Shown here: positions 48,373-56,849 of the stretch, one piece after another
Position numbering within the stretch: the first letter of the stretch is position 1
Layout: each line of letters opens with the position of its first letter
Assembly (NCBI GenBank): GCA_902781045.1
Contig: CACZHT010000018.1
Location: forward strand, 27,373-84,423
Source: an uncultured Bacteroidales bacterium
GTDB lineage: Bacteria > Bacteroidota > Bacteroidia > Bacteroidales > Muribaculaceae
Length of the DNA: 57,051 bases
Direction: 5' to 3'
The notes under the pieces: generated by a model
Databases searched by the model: none
What the model was told of the DNA's origin: nothing
Seen by the model: only the letters and a program-made list of their open reading frames with translations
Translations under genes and position numbers: made by a program

Positions 48373-49199
48373 AGTGGTTGTGTGTCTTGAAAATATCGTG
48401 TGTTCAGTTGATCATACAGTGCCTTGTCGGCCTTGATGACATCAATCCAGCGGTTGAGGCTGTCGCACAGGGGCGTGTTGTCCTTGCGTAGCACCCAAGC
48501 CTGGAACTGCGACAGACTGATGTCGACCGAGATGTCCAGCCCGGCCACTTTGCTGGCCATGACCCGGGCGATGCTCTGGTTGACCACGGCAAACTTGATC
48601 TCGCCTGCCGCCACGCGCAGCATCAGCTGTTCGGCTCCGTGGGTGGGGTCGGTCATGACGTGGATGGTGTCGCCCATCTCGCGACTCAACCCCTCGATGC
48701 GCTCCTTCATGGGCGAACCTTTGACCACCCACACTGTGTCGCCGGCCAGCTGGAACTGCCGTTTGACACCCGTCGAGGCACGCTGCACCAGCACCTGTTT
48801 GTCAATATATATCGGATTGGTGAAAAGGTAACGCTCTCGCCCGGCAGCTGTAGTCGGAAACTGGGCCACCAGTATGTCGTAGGTGCTGTCGTTCAGCCCT
48901 TCCAAGCCGCGCGACAGGGTCACGATGGGATGGAATTTCATCGGCCGGCCGCTGTGCTGCCCGATGAGACGCAGCAAGTCGTAGTCATACCCCCCCAGCG
49001 TGTCGTCATAGCTGTAGTAGGTGATGGGCGAGTACTCGATGGCTACATCCAGTGTGTCGCCGCCGCTGGGCTGGTCGCCGGCGAGAGGCAGGGGCTGGTC
49101 GCAGTGGCTCAACATCACCATCAGTGCCACAGTCAGTGCCAGCAGTGCCACATACAGCACTGCTTGTCCCTTGATTGCGTGTCGTCGTTCTCTGAGCAT
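48369..49199 (-). CDS. Membrane-anchored family 3 solute-binding-like protein
   Basis: Start set at 49199 (MLRERRHAIKGQAVLYVALLALTVAL), 276 residues; the longer frame upstream translates a ctcgtttctcgtttc repeat. One N-terminal hydrophobic segment ends near Cys33, but the residue before it (His) does not fit a lipobox, so a membrane anchor is more likely. The rest matches the SBP_bac_3 fold: DTLDVAIEYSPITYYSYDDTLGGYDYDLLRLIGQHSG, DILVAQFPTTAAGRERYLFTNPIYIDKQVLV, VAGEIKFAVVNQSIARVMAS. Without an adjacent permease it may act like the sensor part of MltF-type proteins or bind amino acids or peptidoglycan fragments. It sits 43 bp downstream of the porin gene. Confidence 0.82.
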   Translation of the reverse strand: MLRERRHAIKGQAVLYVALLALTVALMVMLSHCDQPLPLAGDQPSGGDTLDVAIEYSPITYYSYDDTLGGYDYDLLRLIGQHSGRPMKFHPIVTLSRGLEGLNDSTYDILVAQFPTTAAGRERYLFTNPIYIDKQVLVQRASTGVKRQFQLAGDTVWVVKGSPMKERIEGLSREMGDTIHVMTDPTHGAEQLMLRVAAGEIKFAVVNQSIARVMASKVAGLDISVDISLSQFQAWVLRKDNTPLCDSLNRWIDVIKADKALYDQLNTRYFQDTQPL

Positions 49200-49242
49200 C
49201 TTGATTCTGGTTTCTCGTTTCTCGTTTCTTGATTCTCGATTG

Positions 49243-51213
49243 TCAATTAGCGAAGTCGACACTCACACCCACCTGGAAGCGGCGGGGATTGAGCGGATAG
49301 TGAGGGATAGCAAAGTAGTCGTTGCCGCCGAATAGCTTGCCGTTGGCGTGCGTATACACCACAAAGAAGCGCGCTTTCTTGAGCTTGAAGTTGGCATAGA
49401 TATTGGCCAGCAAGAAGTTGCCGCACTCCTGCTCCTGCTGGGTGTAGAATGTCATCGTTGCGGGATTGTAGGCCGGAGCATAATACTTGGTGTAGTAGTT
49501 ACCGTCGATGCCAATCTGCACATGCAGCACCTTGGCCACCAGAAACTTGGCGTAGAGGTTTGAGTAGACCGACAGTGCCGGAAGCGGCAGGACGGCCTTG
49601 TTGCTCGTGGTCTGATAGGTCACGCTGTTCTCCCAGCCCAGCGCACGATAGTGTAGCCCCTGCCGCAGGGTGGCACTGAGCACATGGATGGCAGGACTGT
49701 GCTGGGCGGGCAGGCCATCGCCGCCAAAGTAGATGTAGTTCTTCAATGTCTCATAGCCCACATTGATGTTGGTCCACGTCTGCGGAATGTTGAGCTCGCC
49801 GCCCAAGCGCAGGCGTTGTGTCTTGCCGAAGTCGTTCTGCCAGATGAAGTGGTTCGACACGAAGTTCTGCAACAGGTAGGGAGCTGCCAGATTCTTGAAG
49901 TAGCCATAGCCGCGCAGACTGGCGGTGTCGCCACGCACCTTGAGGCGGGTCTCGACCTCGCCACTGACGTCGATGTCGCCGGCCACACTGCCCACCACGC
50001 CAAACTGTGCCGTGGCGCTGTAGCGCAGGTGCGAGCCTCGTTGTTTGGTCAGCTGTCCACCCACCCACACCACATGCTCGGTGTGTTTGGGAGCAATCGT
50101 GGCCGGGGCGATGTCCAGGCCATCGGGCAGGTCGGTGGTGCCGGAGACACTGTCCACCACCTGGGTGTAGCGGCGCACCTCGTGCATGCCGTAGAAGGCC
50201 AGCCCAAACCGTGCCCAACGGTTGAAGCCCTCGAGCATCGACACGCCCACCGTGTTGCGCAGCCGCCACCAGCTGGTGGCTTCGTCGGTGCCGCCCAGCT
50301 TGAGGTAGGTGTTGGCAAACATCAGTGTGTCCTCAGTTCCGCTCTTGTTCAGGAAGCGGTGACGGTTGTCCTTGTAGTCCATCGTCCAGATGAAGCTGGT
50401 CACAGGCACGTAGGTCTTGCCGATGATGGTGTCGGTGATGGAGTCGCGCTGGTAGCGATAGAAGCCCACCTTGTAACGGTGGTTCATATAGAACTGGCTG
50501 CCCTTGACACTGCTCTGGGCATCGGTCAGCCAGGTGGGGATGCTCTTGTTGTCGACCCTGGTCTCGCCGCCCTGCACCTGGGCGGGGGCGGTGATATAGC
50601 GGTCGTCGGTGATGCCACCGTTCTCGCGCGTGGTGTATTCAAAGTGGGTGAAGAACGTCTGCAGCTCATAGCGGTCGCCCATATAGGAGCCGAAGGCCTG
50701 CCAAGTGAAGTCTTTGTCGGCCTGGTTGTCATAAGAGCCTTTCGAGTAGATGTAGTCCAGCCCGGCACCCACTTGCAGTCGCCGGTTGATGTTGCCGCTG
50801 AACAGGGCCTTTGTGCGGTCTTGGTTGCTCTGCTTGTCGCCGCCGGTGCTGTAGCCCAGCAATGTCATGGGGATGCGTGTGTTGTAGTATCGCATTGTCG
50901 CTGTGCCATGTAGCCACGGGTGCAGCGCGTCGGCCATAAAGAACTCACTCGTCAGCGGGCGCTCAAAGAACAACTGGCTCTGTCCCGGAGCCCCATAGTT
51001 GCCCGTCGTGGCCCAAACATGGCTCGGATGCCACGGCAGGGCATAGCGGTGATAGTCGACAAACACCGTGTCGATGGTCGCGTCGGTGCGCAGTCCCAGT
51101 GGTTCGGTCAGTGCCCAGGCAAACGATGGCTCAATCTTCTGCTTCTTCTTGGCACCGGCACACAGCCCCACCAGCACAGCCAGCAGTATGTATAGTGCAA
51201 TCCTTCTTTCCAT
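49243..51213 (-). CDS. Putative outer-membrane porin (Bacteroidota type)
   Basis: I use the ATG at 51213 (MERRIALYILLAVLVGLCAGA), because a -7 box (TATCTTTG on the minus strand, 51223-51230) covers the alternative start at 51225. This gives 656 residues with a signal peptide. The sequence fits the Bacteroidota putative porin family: N-terminal DTVFVDYHRYALPWHPSHVWATTGNYGAPGQSQLFFER, then many alternating amphipathic strands (ALFSGNINRRLQVGAGLDYIYSKG) and a C-terminal aromatic ending (RRFQVGVSVDFAN) suited to beta-barrel insertion. First gene of an operon with the solute-binding-like and TPR-like genes. Substrate unknown. Confidence 0.88.
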   Translation of the reverse strand: MERRIALYILLAVLVGLCAGAKKKQKIEPSFAWALTEPLGLRTDATIDTVFVDYHRYALPWHPSHVWATTGNYGAPGQSQLFFERPLTSEFFMADALHPWLHGTATMRYYNTRIPMTLLGYSTGGDKQSNQDRTKALFSGNINRRLQVGAGLDYIYSKGSYDNQADKDFTWQAFGSYMGDRYELQTFFTHFEYTTRENGGITDDRYITAPAQVQGGETRVDNKSIPTWLTDAQSSVKGSQFYMNHRYKVGFYRYQRDSITDTIIGKTYVPVTSFIWTMDYKDNRHRFLNKSGTEDTLMFANTYLKLGGTDEATSWWRLRNTVGVSMLEGFNRWARFGLAFYGMHEVRRYTQVVDSVSGTTDLPDGLDIAPATIAPKHTEHVVWVGGQLTKQRGSHLRYSATAQFGVVGSVAGDIDVSGEVETRLKVRGDTASLRGYGYFKNLAAPYLLQNFVSNHFIWQNDFGKTQRLRLGGELNIPQTWTNINVGYETLKNYIYFGGDGLPAQHSPAIHVLSATLRQGLHYRALGWENSVTYQTTSNKAVLPLPALSVYSNLYAKFLVAKVLHVQIGIDGNYYTKYYAPAYNPATMTFYTQQEQECGNFLLANIYANFKLKKARFFVVYTHANGKLFGGNDYFAIPHYPLNPRRFQVGVSVDFAN

Positions 51214-51382
51214 AATATCCTGCAAAGATACTACTTTTTAATCAAGAATCGGGGATTGAGGCTCAAGAATTTACTCCCAAGGGTTAAATTCCAAAATCCT
51301 CCGTCAATTTCAGGGAAGCGCTAGGGAAGGGGCACACCTGCCGAAGGTGATCGGTTGTCGGACTAACCAGAAACCAATTGCA

Positions 51383-52942
51383 TCATACCACCTGCCACGA
51401 GGCGATGTTGCGTGTGGCGTCGTCGAGGGATACAGCGACCTTGATGACCTGTCGCGGGTCGTTGAGATAGCGGTCGGCATAGTGGCGGTCCTCGATTTGT
51501 TGTGCGGCAGCATGCAGGCTAGTGCGCTTGAATTCTATGATATAGACATAGCTGTCAGCCTCGAGCGCGAGGTCGATGCGGCCCGCCGAGGTGGCCTGCT
51601 CGATGTGGCAGTCCAGCCCGCTCATGCGCAGGGCGATGGCAATGAGATTGCGGTAATTTAGCTCGATGACGCGCTCGTCACCGCTCTCGACTGGGGCCTC
51701 GGCCAGGATGCCCTTGAGGGTGGTGAGCAACGCGTCGACATCGCCGGCTTGAGCTTTACGGAAGATTTTCAGAGCCAGTGTGTCTGTTCGCGACTTTTCG
51801 ATGCGTGAATAGATGGGCAGCAGGTGCAAGCTGAATGCCTGCGTCACCTCCTGGTTGGGGAAACCAAGCTGATAAGACCGTGTCTGCTTGTCATAACCTT
51901 TGATGGTCAAGTAGCCTGTCTGATAGAGTGGGGCGATGTAGTTAGTGCCATCCTCATAGTCCATCAATGTGTCATCAAATGCCTCAATGTTGCCGTCCAG
52001 TTGAGTCAAGTCCAGCTGGCCGTTGCGGATGAGCTTGATCAGGAACGTGGGTGTGCCGCTCTGGTACCAGTAGGTGCCAAACGTGTCCTGCGACAATGTC
52101 TTCATCACGCTCCACAGGTTGTAGACCAGCACGCCCTTTCGGCTGAAACAAAAACCGTCATACATGCGACGAAGCATGGCGTAGGCCTCGTCGCTGGTCA
52201 TGTCGTTCTCATCGGCCAGCTCGGCAACATCCTCGTCGAAGTAATGGTGAAGCTCCTGCTCGGTGATGCCGCACAGTGTGCCGTAGCGGTGGTCCAGGCT
52301 GATGTCGGTCAGATTGTTTAGGTCGCTGAACACGCTCACATGCGAGAAGCGGCTCACGCCGGTGAACATGGCGAATCGGATGCACGCATCCATTGTCTTG
52401 ACGTTGCCATAGAAGGCCTTGAGAATCTCGCGGAGCTGCGCCTGTAGCTGCGCTTTCTCTTTCTCGACATTGGCGATGAGCGGCTTGTCGTACTCGTCGA
52501 CTAGAATCACCACCTGCTTGCCGGTCTTGTCGTGGATACTCTGAATCAGTCCTCCCAAGCGGTCACCCAGGCTTTGGCCTCGTTGAGACACTCCATAGCT
52601 GCGCTCTTGAGTCTCAAGAAAGTCCACAAGCTTATTATTCAGTTCATCAATGCTACTTGTGTAGTTGCCCGTGTTCAGATCCAGCCGTAGCACGGGATAG
52701 GTCTCCCACTCGGTCTCAAGGTGCTCCATGGCCAACCCTCTAAACAGCTCATGCCGACCCGTGAAGTATGCCTCCAGTGTCGACAACAGTAGCGACTTGC
52801 CGAATCGCCGCGGGCGGCTCAGAGAGATGTACTTGTTGTTATTGGCCAGTTGATAAATCAGCGCAGTCTTATCGACATAAACATAGTTGCGCTTGATTAT
52901 TTCCTCGAATGTCTGGACTCCCAGCGGTAGTTTTAGTGCCAT
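51383..52942 (-). CDS. AAA-ATPase-like / PD-(D/E)XK nuclease-like protein (DUF1703 type)
   Basis: The 519-residue protein is of the AAA-ATPase_like plus PDDEXK_9 type, abundant in Bacteroidales. The N-terminus has the family opening LPLGVQTFEEIIKRNYVYVDKT and a P-loop-like SRPRRFGKSLLLSTLEAYF (42-60). The Walker B-like VVILVDEYDKPL is near 145-156. The C-terminal domain ends with GRIDLALEADSYVYIIEFKRTSLHAAAQQIEDRHYADRY, where D and E-x-K form a nuclease-like centre. The role of the family is not established. The gene stands alone between the porin operon and the C10 protease. A -7-like box at 52972-52979 lies upstream without a clear -33 box. Confidence 0.92.
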   Translation of the reverse strand: MALKLPLGVQTFEEIIKRNYVYVDKTALIYQLANNNKYISLSRPRRFGKSLLLSTLEAYFTGRHELFRGLAMEHLETEWETYPVLRLDLNTGNYTSSIDELNNKLVDFLETQERSYGVSQRGQSLGDRLGGLIQSIHDKTGKQVVILVDEYDKPLIANVEKEKAQLQAQLREILKAFYGNVKTMDACIRFAMFTGVSRFSHVSVFSDLNNLTDISLDHRYGTLCGITEQELHHYFDEDVAELADENDMTSDEAYAMLRRMYDGFCFSRKGVLVYNLWSVMKTLSQDTFGTYWYQSGTPTFLIKLIRNGQLDLTQLDGNIEAFDDTLMDYEDGTNYIAPLYQTGYLTIKGYDKQTRSYQLGFPNQEVTQAFSLHLLPIYSRIEKSRTDTLALKIFRKAQAGDVDALLTTLKGILAEAPVESGDERVIELNYRNLIAIALRMSGLDCHIEQATSAGRIDLALEADSYVYIIEFKRTSLHAAAQQIEDRHYADRYLNDPRQVIKVAVSLDDATRNIASWQVV

Positions 52943-53089
52943 ATTCTCAATTGCCTTATGGTTTCAATCGGCAAAGATACAATTTTTTTTCAATCCAGAT
53001 AAGCTAACGGCTCATTTTGTGCTTGCCAGCAACAAAATGAGCCGCCCGATTGGTTGCGAGTTACGGGTTGGCAACTAAGAAACTTATGC

Positions 53090-54490
53090 TTACTTGCCGA
53101 GCATGATGTTGATCAGGGCGTTGACATCGCTCACATCGATGTCTCCCTGGCCATCGACATTGGCATTGCCGGGATAGTCACCGGCATTGGCCTTGCCCAG
53201 CATGATGTTGATGAGGATGTTGACATCGGTCACGTCCACCGTGCCGTTGCCGTCCACATCACCAGCCATACGCTCGGACGGACGTACCCAGCCCTCGGGA
53301 GGTTCCAGGCCGATGATCATGTCATGGCCCATGTTGAAGTGCAGCTCGTCGCCGTCGCGGTGTGTCATGTTCAGCGCCGTGGAGGCATACCAGCCGTCGC
53401 ATGTGCCATACCAGCCCATGTTGAAGTGGAACAAGCCTTCGCTGTTGTAGCCGTCGCAGATGAACGCATGTCCGCCACCACCATTGGTGTCGCTGGCCGA
53501 GTACAGGATGGGACGCTTGGCATTCAGCTCGGTGCGGATCATATTTTCCCATTCGGCTGTGGTGTAGCCATCGCTCCAGTAGCCCGACCGAGACACCAGC
53601 TGGGCACTCGTGCGGTAGCCGAAGCCTTCCATGGCATCCAGCTGATCCCAAGTATAGGCTCCACTGCCCTCGGGACTGTAGCCCATCTGCACGGCCTGGC
53701 CGCAGTAGCGCGACAGCTTGGCCGCCTCCTGCGCTTGCGCGTCGGTATACTCGTCCTGCACCAGCACGCTGTTGTCCCAATCCCAGTGGCAGTAGCTGTC
53801 CAGCAACTGGCTGTAGTCGAATGTCGTGGCAGGCAGTGCGCTCACTGTCTTGTTGATGTCGTAGCAGTAGTACGACGAGACGCCCTCACACGATGTAGGG
53901 AACTCCCAGTATTTCATCACCTGCGCCATGGCTGTGGCCACACAGCCCACCACACAGTATTCGCCTTGATAGATGGGGCATTGCCAGTCGTAGGGCTCTT
54001 CTTGACCCCACGTCGAGGTGATGTACGGCCCCACAGTGATGGTTTTGAATCCGGCACGCTTGGCAGCCGGAACCAGGTCGTCGCCCTCATAGGCCTGCAG
54101 GAACTCAATCTCGCGCTTGTAGCTGTCGAGCAGCGACTGCATGGTGCATGGCAGACGGTCGAAGTCCAGATGGCCCTGGTCGCTGTAGCCCAGCACATCT
54201 CTAGCACGATCCTCGCCGGCCACGATGACCCAGCCGCCACCAGGCACATTGAAGGCATAGTAGTCATTGGCACCGGCCACAGCCTGCGAAGCCTCGGCAT
54301 GCGCCAGCGTCAGGTCGGTGGCTGCCAAGCTGCGGGCTGCACGGAACGAGCCTGTTGCTGCGCTCTGATGGATGAAATCACTTGCGACCCGACGAGCATC
54401 GGTCACATTCACGTTGCCCGCTATGGCTGGTGACGCGATGGCCACAGCCACCATGGGCAATAGATACTTTAACAGAGTATTCTTGTTCAT
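53090..54490 (-). CDS. Secreted C10-family cysteine protease with dockerin-type C-terminus
   Basis: The 466 residues begin with a signal peptide (MNKNTLLKYLLPMVAVAIASPAIA), followed by a propeptide-like region (NVTDARRVASDFIHQSAA, then YYAFNVPGGGWVIVAGEDRARDVLGYSDQG), typical of streptopain/interpain zymogens. The catalytic Cys183 is in VVGCVATAMAQVMKYW and the catalytic His341 in GGGGHAFICDGY; FHFNMGWYG follows as in other C10 enzymes. The last ~60 residues are two Ca-binding dockerin-type repeats (GDVDGNGTVDVTDVN and NANVDGQGDIDVSDVN), nearly the same as the tail of the BspA-like protein. C10 proteases degrade host proteins and activate or destroy defence factors. A -7 box (54567-54574) lies upstream. 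Confidence 0.93.
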   Translation of the reverse strand: MNKNTLLKYLLPMVAVAIASPAIAGNVNVTDARRVASDFIHQSAATGSFRAARSLAATDLTLAHAEASQAVAGANDYYAFNVPGGGWVIVAGEDRARDVLGYSDQGHLDFDRLPCTMQSLLDSYKREIEFLQAYEGDDLVPAAKRAGFKTITVGPYITSTWGQEEPYDWQCPIYQGEYCVVGCVATAMAQVMKYWEFPTSCEGVSSYYCYDINKTVSALPATTFDYSQLLDSYCHWDWDNSVLVQDEYTDAQAQEAAKLSRYCGQAVQMGYSPEGSGAYTWDQLDAMEGFGYRTSAQLVSRSGYWSDGYTTAEWENMIRTELNAKRPILYSASDTNGGGGHAFICDGYNSEGLFHFNMGWYGTCDGWYASTALNMTHRDGDELHFNMGHDMIIGLEPPEGWVRPSERMAGDVDGNGTVDVTDVNILINIMLGKANAGDYPGNANVDGQGDIDVSDVNALINIMLGK

Positions 54491-54750
54491 ATTGTGGTTT
54501 GTTTAGGATAGTTCTAAAAACTGTTTTCTCAAGTTATCAAATCTGAGTAAATTCAAATTGAAATGCCAAAATTAGAGATTTTTTTTGAATTATCGGTAAT
54601 TGTCCCCTACATTTTTTGAAATTCACCCGAAATTTTGGCTTGCGAATTAATTCTTTTCAATGCATAGGCCCAACAGTGTCATCCTATGATTCGCTCCCAC
54701 AAGGCTTCAAGGAACATTTTTGCCGGCCAAATCTCAACTTCATTGAGACC

Positions 54751-55875
54751 TCAGCTGTCGAAGGTCTGCGCCACAAGCTTGAGGCGGTCGATGATGGCGA
54801 TGCCTTGTGGACAGTGGGCCTCGCACTGGCCGCAGGCGATGCAGTCGCTGGCACGGCCATGGCTCTTGGCATGCAGGTTGTAGTACATCTGCGAGTTGCC
54901 CTTCTGCGATGGCCCCAGCATGTGCAGCGAGTTGTAGACATTGAAATACTCGGGGATGCAGATGCTCTGCGGGCAGCCGTCGGTGCAATAGTGGCACGCT
55001 GTGCAGGGGATGGCGATGGCCTCGCGCATCAGTCCCGCCGCCTGTGCCACGATGGCTTGTTCCTGCTCGTCCAGCGGCTTGAAGTCTTGCATATAGCTGG
55101 TGTTGTCGTCCACCTGCTCAAGATTGCTCATGCCGCTCAGCACCACCATCACGTTGGGCAGCGACGCCACATAGCGGATGGCCCATGACGCAGGGCTGGC
55201 ATCAGGATGTTGGGCGGCAAACAGGTCGCTCACCGACTGCGGCACGCGGGCCAGAGCACCGCCGCGCACGGGCTCCATGACGATGACGGGCTTGCCGTGG
55301 CGCGTGCAGATGTCATAGCAGGTGTGGGCCTCGATGGCAGGGCTGTCCCAGTCCAGGTAGTTGACCTGCAGCTGCACATACTCCACCTCGGGGTGCGCGG
55401 TGAGTAGGTGCTCGAGCAGTTGCGAGTCGCCATGGAACGAGAACCCGATGTGGCGGATGCGGCCCTCGGCCTTCTTGCGGGCGATGAAGCCCCAACCGTC
55501 GTGCTCGTCCATGATGCGCGTGTAGTCGGGGTTGAGCGCATGCAGCCAATAGTAGTCGAAGTAGTCGATGCCGCAGCGCGCCAGCTGCTCGTTGAAGATG
55601 CGTTCCATGTCGTCCTGGCTGTTGATGAGCCAGCACGGCAGCTTGCTCGTGACGGTGTAGCATTCGCGCGGATAGCGCTCGACCACTGCCAGGCGCAATG
55701 CGCCCTCGCTGGCACCGCCATGATAGGGATAAGCTGTGTCAAAGTAGGTGAATCCGCGTTGCATGAACAGGTCCACCATCTCCTTAGTGCGCTCAATGTC
55801 GATGCTCTTGGGGTCGTTGGCATCGGTCTGTGGCAGACGCATCAGCCCAAATCCTAGTTTTTTCATATCTTTCAT
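54751..55875 (-). CDS. Aldo/keto reductase with C-terminal ferredoxin-type 4Fe-4S motifs
   Basis: The 374-residue protein has an N-terminal aldo/keto reductase barrel: MRLPQTD, FTYFDTAYPYHGGASE with catalytic-site Asp and Tyr near 45-50, TSKLP with the catalytic Lys, and DYYWLHALN with the His. Conserved VMEPVRGGAL and ASWAIRYVASLPNVMVVLSGM segments follow. The C-terminal ~90 residues carry two 4Fe-4S patterns, CTACHYCTDGCP and CIACGQCEAHCP, each C-x2-C-x2-C-x3-C-P. This fusion is common in anaerobes, where it may link NAD(P)H-dependent reduction to a ferredoxin pool. Substrate unknown. 53-bp repeat arrays begin just upstream. Confidence 0.92.
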   Translation of the reverse strand: MKDMKKLGFGLMRLPQTDANDPKSIDIERTKEMVDLFMQRGFTYFDTAYPYHGGASEGALRLAVVERYPRECYTVTSKLPCWLINSQDDMERIFNEQLARCGIDYFDYYWLHALNPDYTRIMDEHDGWGFIARKKAEGRIRHIGFSFHGDSQLLEHLLTAHPEVEYVQLQVNYLDWDSPAIEAHTCYDICTRHGKPVIVMEPVRGGALARVPQSVSDLFAAQHPDASPASWAIRYVASLPNVMVVLSGMSNLEQVDDNTSYMQDFKPLDEQEQAIVAQAAGLMREAIAIPCTACHYCTDGCPQSICIPEYFNVYNSLHMLGPSQKGNSQMYYNLHAKSHGRASDCIACGQCEAHCPQGIAIIDRLKLVAQTFDS

Positions 55876-55920
55876 TATTTAATGTTTCAGTCGGTTGTTA
55901 TAGCTCCCTCATTTGCTTTC

Positions 55921-56412
55921 TAGTCTCTCAACAATTCCTGCAATTCAGTGCAATTACTGCCTCGCTGCTTTTTTAGTCTCTCAACAATTTTTGCAATTCA
56001 GTGCAATTGCAGCGTCGCTTGCTGTTTTAGTCTCTCAACAATTCCTGCAATTCAGTGCAATTGCCGCCTCGCTGCTTTCTTTAGCCTCTCAACAATTTTT
56101 GCAATTCAGTGCAATTACTGCCTCGCTGCTTTTTTAGCCTCTCAACAATTTTTGCAATCATGTGCAATTGCTGCCTCGCTGTTTTTTAGCCTCTCAACAA
56201 TTTTTGCAATTCAGTGCAATTGCCGCCACATTGCACTAAATTGCATAAATTGTTGAGCGGCCAAGAGTCATCCACAAAGTAAATTGCACTGAATTGCATA
56301 AATTGTTGAGCGGTCAAGAGTCATCCACAAAATAAATTGCACTAAATTGCATAAATTGTTGAGCGGCTAAGGGTCTTCCACAGAGTAAATTTCACTGAAT
56401 TGTTGAGTAGCT
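55921..56412. repeat. Array of 53-bp repeats: six forward then four inverted copies
   Basis: Forward units begin at about 55925, 55978, 56032, 56086, 56139 and 56191 (period 52-54 bp). Each has a conserved part (CTCTCAACAATTTTTGCAAT then TCAGTGCAAT) and a semi-conserved part (tgcctcgctgctttttagc). Four inverted units follow, with TTGTTGAG near 56250, 56303, 56356 and 56400. TTGCA and TGCAA within each unit can pair. The innermost forward and inverted units form a large fold-back around 56190-56260. The inverted series runs up to the stop of the GxxExxY-family gene. Confidence 0.88.
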
Positions 56413-56836
56413 AAAGGGCAAGAGGGATGATACCATTGTCTTTAATTAAATCCTCAACGCCAAAATTGATAATCATCCCATATTTCGTTTGCGTTAGTCT
56501 CATGTAACTCAACGTCTGCCTATAGTATTTGTTAGGCTCAGGATGAGAATTGGCTTTCAGCTCAATGAGAATCTCATTGTTGACAATGATGTCCGCTTTC
56601 AGAGTTAAGTCCAGCTTCCTGTCTTTGTAATATGTTGGAATCTCTACCTGCCTCTTGGCTTCAATTCCATTGTCTGACAATTCTATCATCAGGGCATGCT
56701 CATAGAATTTCTCAACATAATAGGGCCCCAAGGCATTGTAGACATTGAAAACGCAGCCACGGATTTTATATATTAGCTCACTTATTCTCTTGTCTTTAAT
56801 AACCATTGTTTCGTTTATTAGTTCTTTTGAATACAA
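56411..56836 (-). CDS. GxxExxY-family protein (PD-(D/E)XK-like)
   Basis: The 141-residue protein fits the GxxExxY family, small nuclease-like proteins of unknown role, very common in Bacteroidota. Family blocks are ISELIYKIRGCVFNVYNALG (near 18-37), YYVEKFYEHALMIEL (near 39-53), and DLTLKADIIVNNEILIELKA (near 75-94), where D and E-x-K make a nuclease-like core. The naming Gly is replaced: the usual GPGLLExVYE appears here as GPYYVEKFYE. An ATG at 56806 (MVIKDKRISEL) is an alternative start; it would give 131 residues. The gene is flanked by inverted repeats of the 53-bp family, with its stop touching the left array and its start ~15 bp from the right one. Confidence 0.85.
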   Translation of the reverse strand: MYSKELINETMVIKDKRISELIYKIRGCVFNVYNALGPYYVEKFYEHALMIELSDNGIEAKRQVEIPTYYKDRKLDLTLKADIIVNNEILIELKANSHPEPNKYYRQTLSYMRLTQTKYGMIINFGVEDLIKDNGIIPLAL

Positions 56837-56849
56837 TCTCGCTGCTTTT

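Noticed and set aside
49684..50913. Plus-strand open frame (409 residues) opposite the porin gene
   Set aside because: Antisense to the porin; Val/Ala/His-rich, no start context, no family resemblance.
53090..54433. Plus-strand open frame of 459 residues opposite the C10 protease
   Set aside because: Antisense shadow of a protease gene whose catalytic Cys and His motifs are clear on the minus strand.
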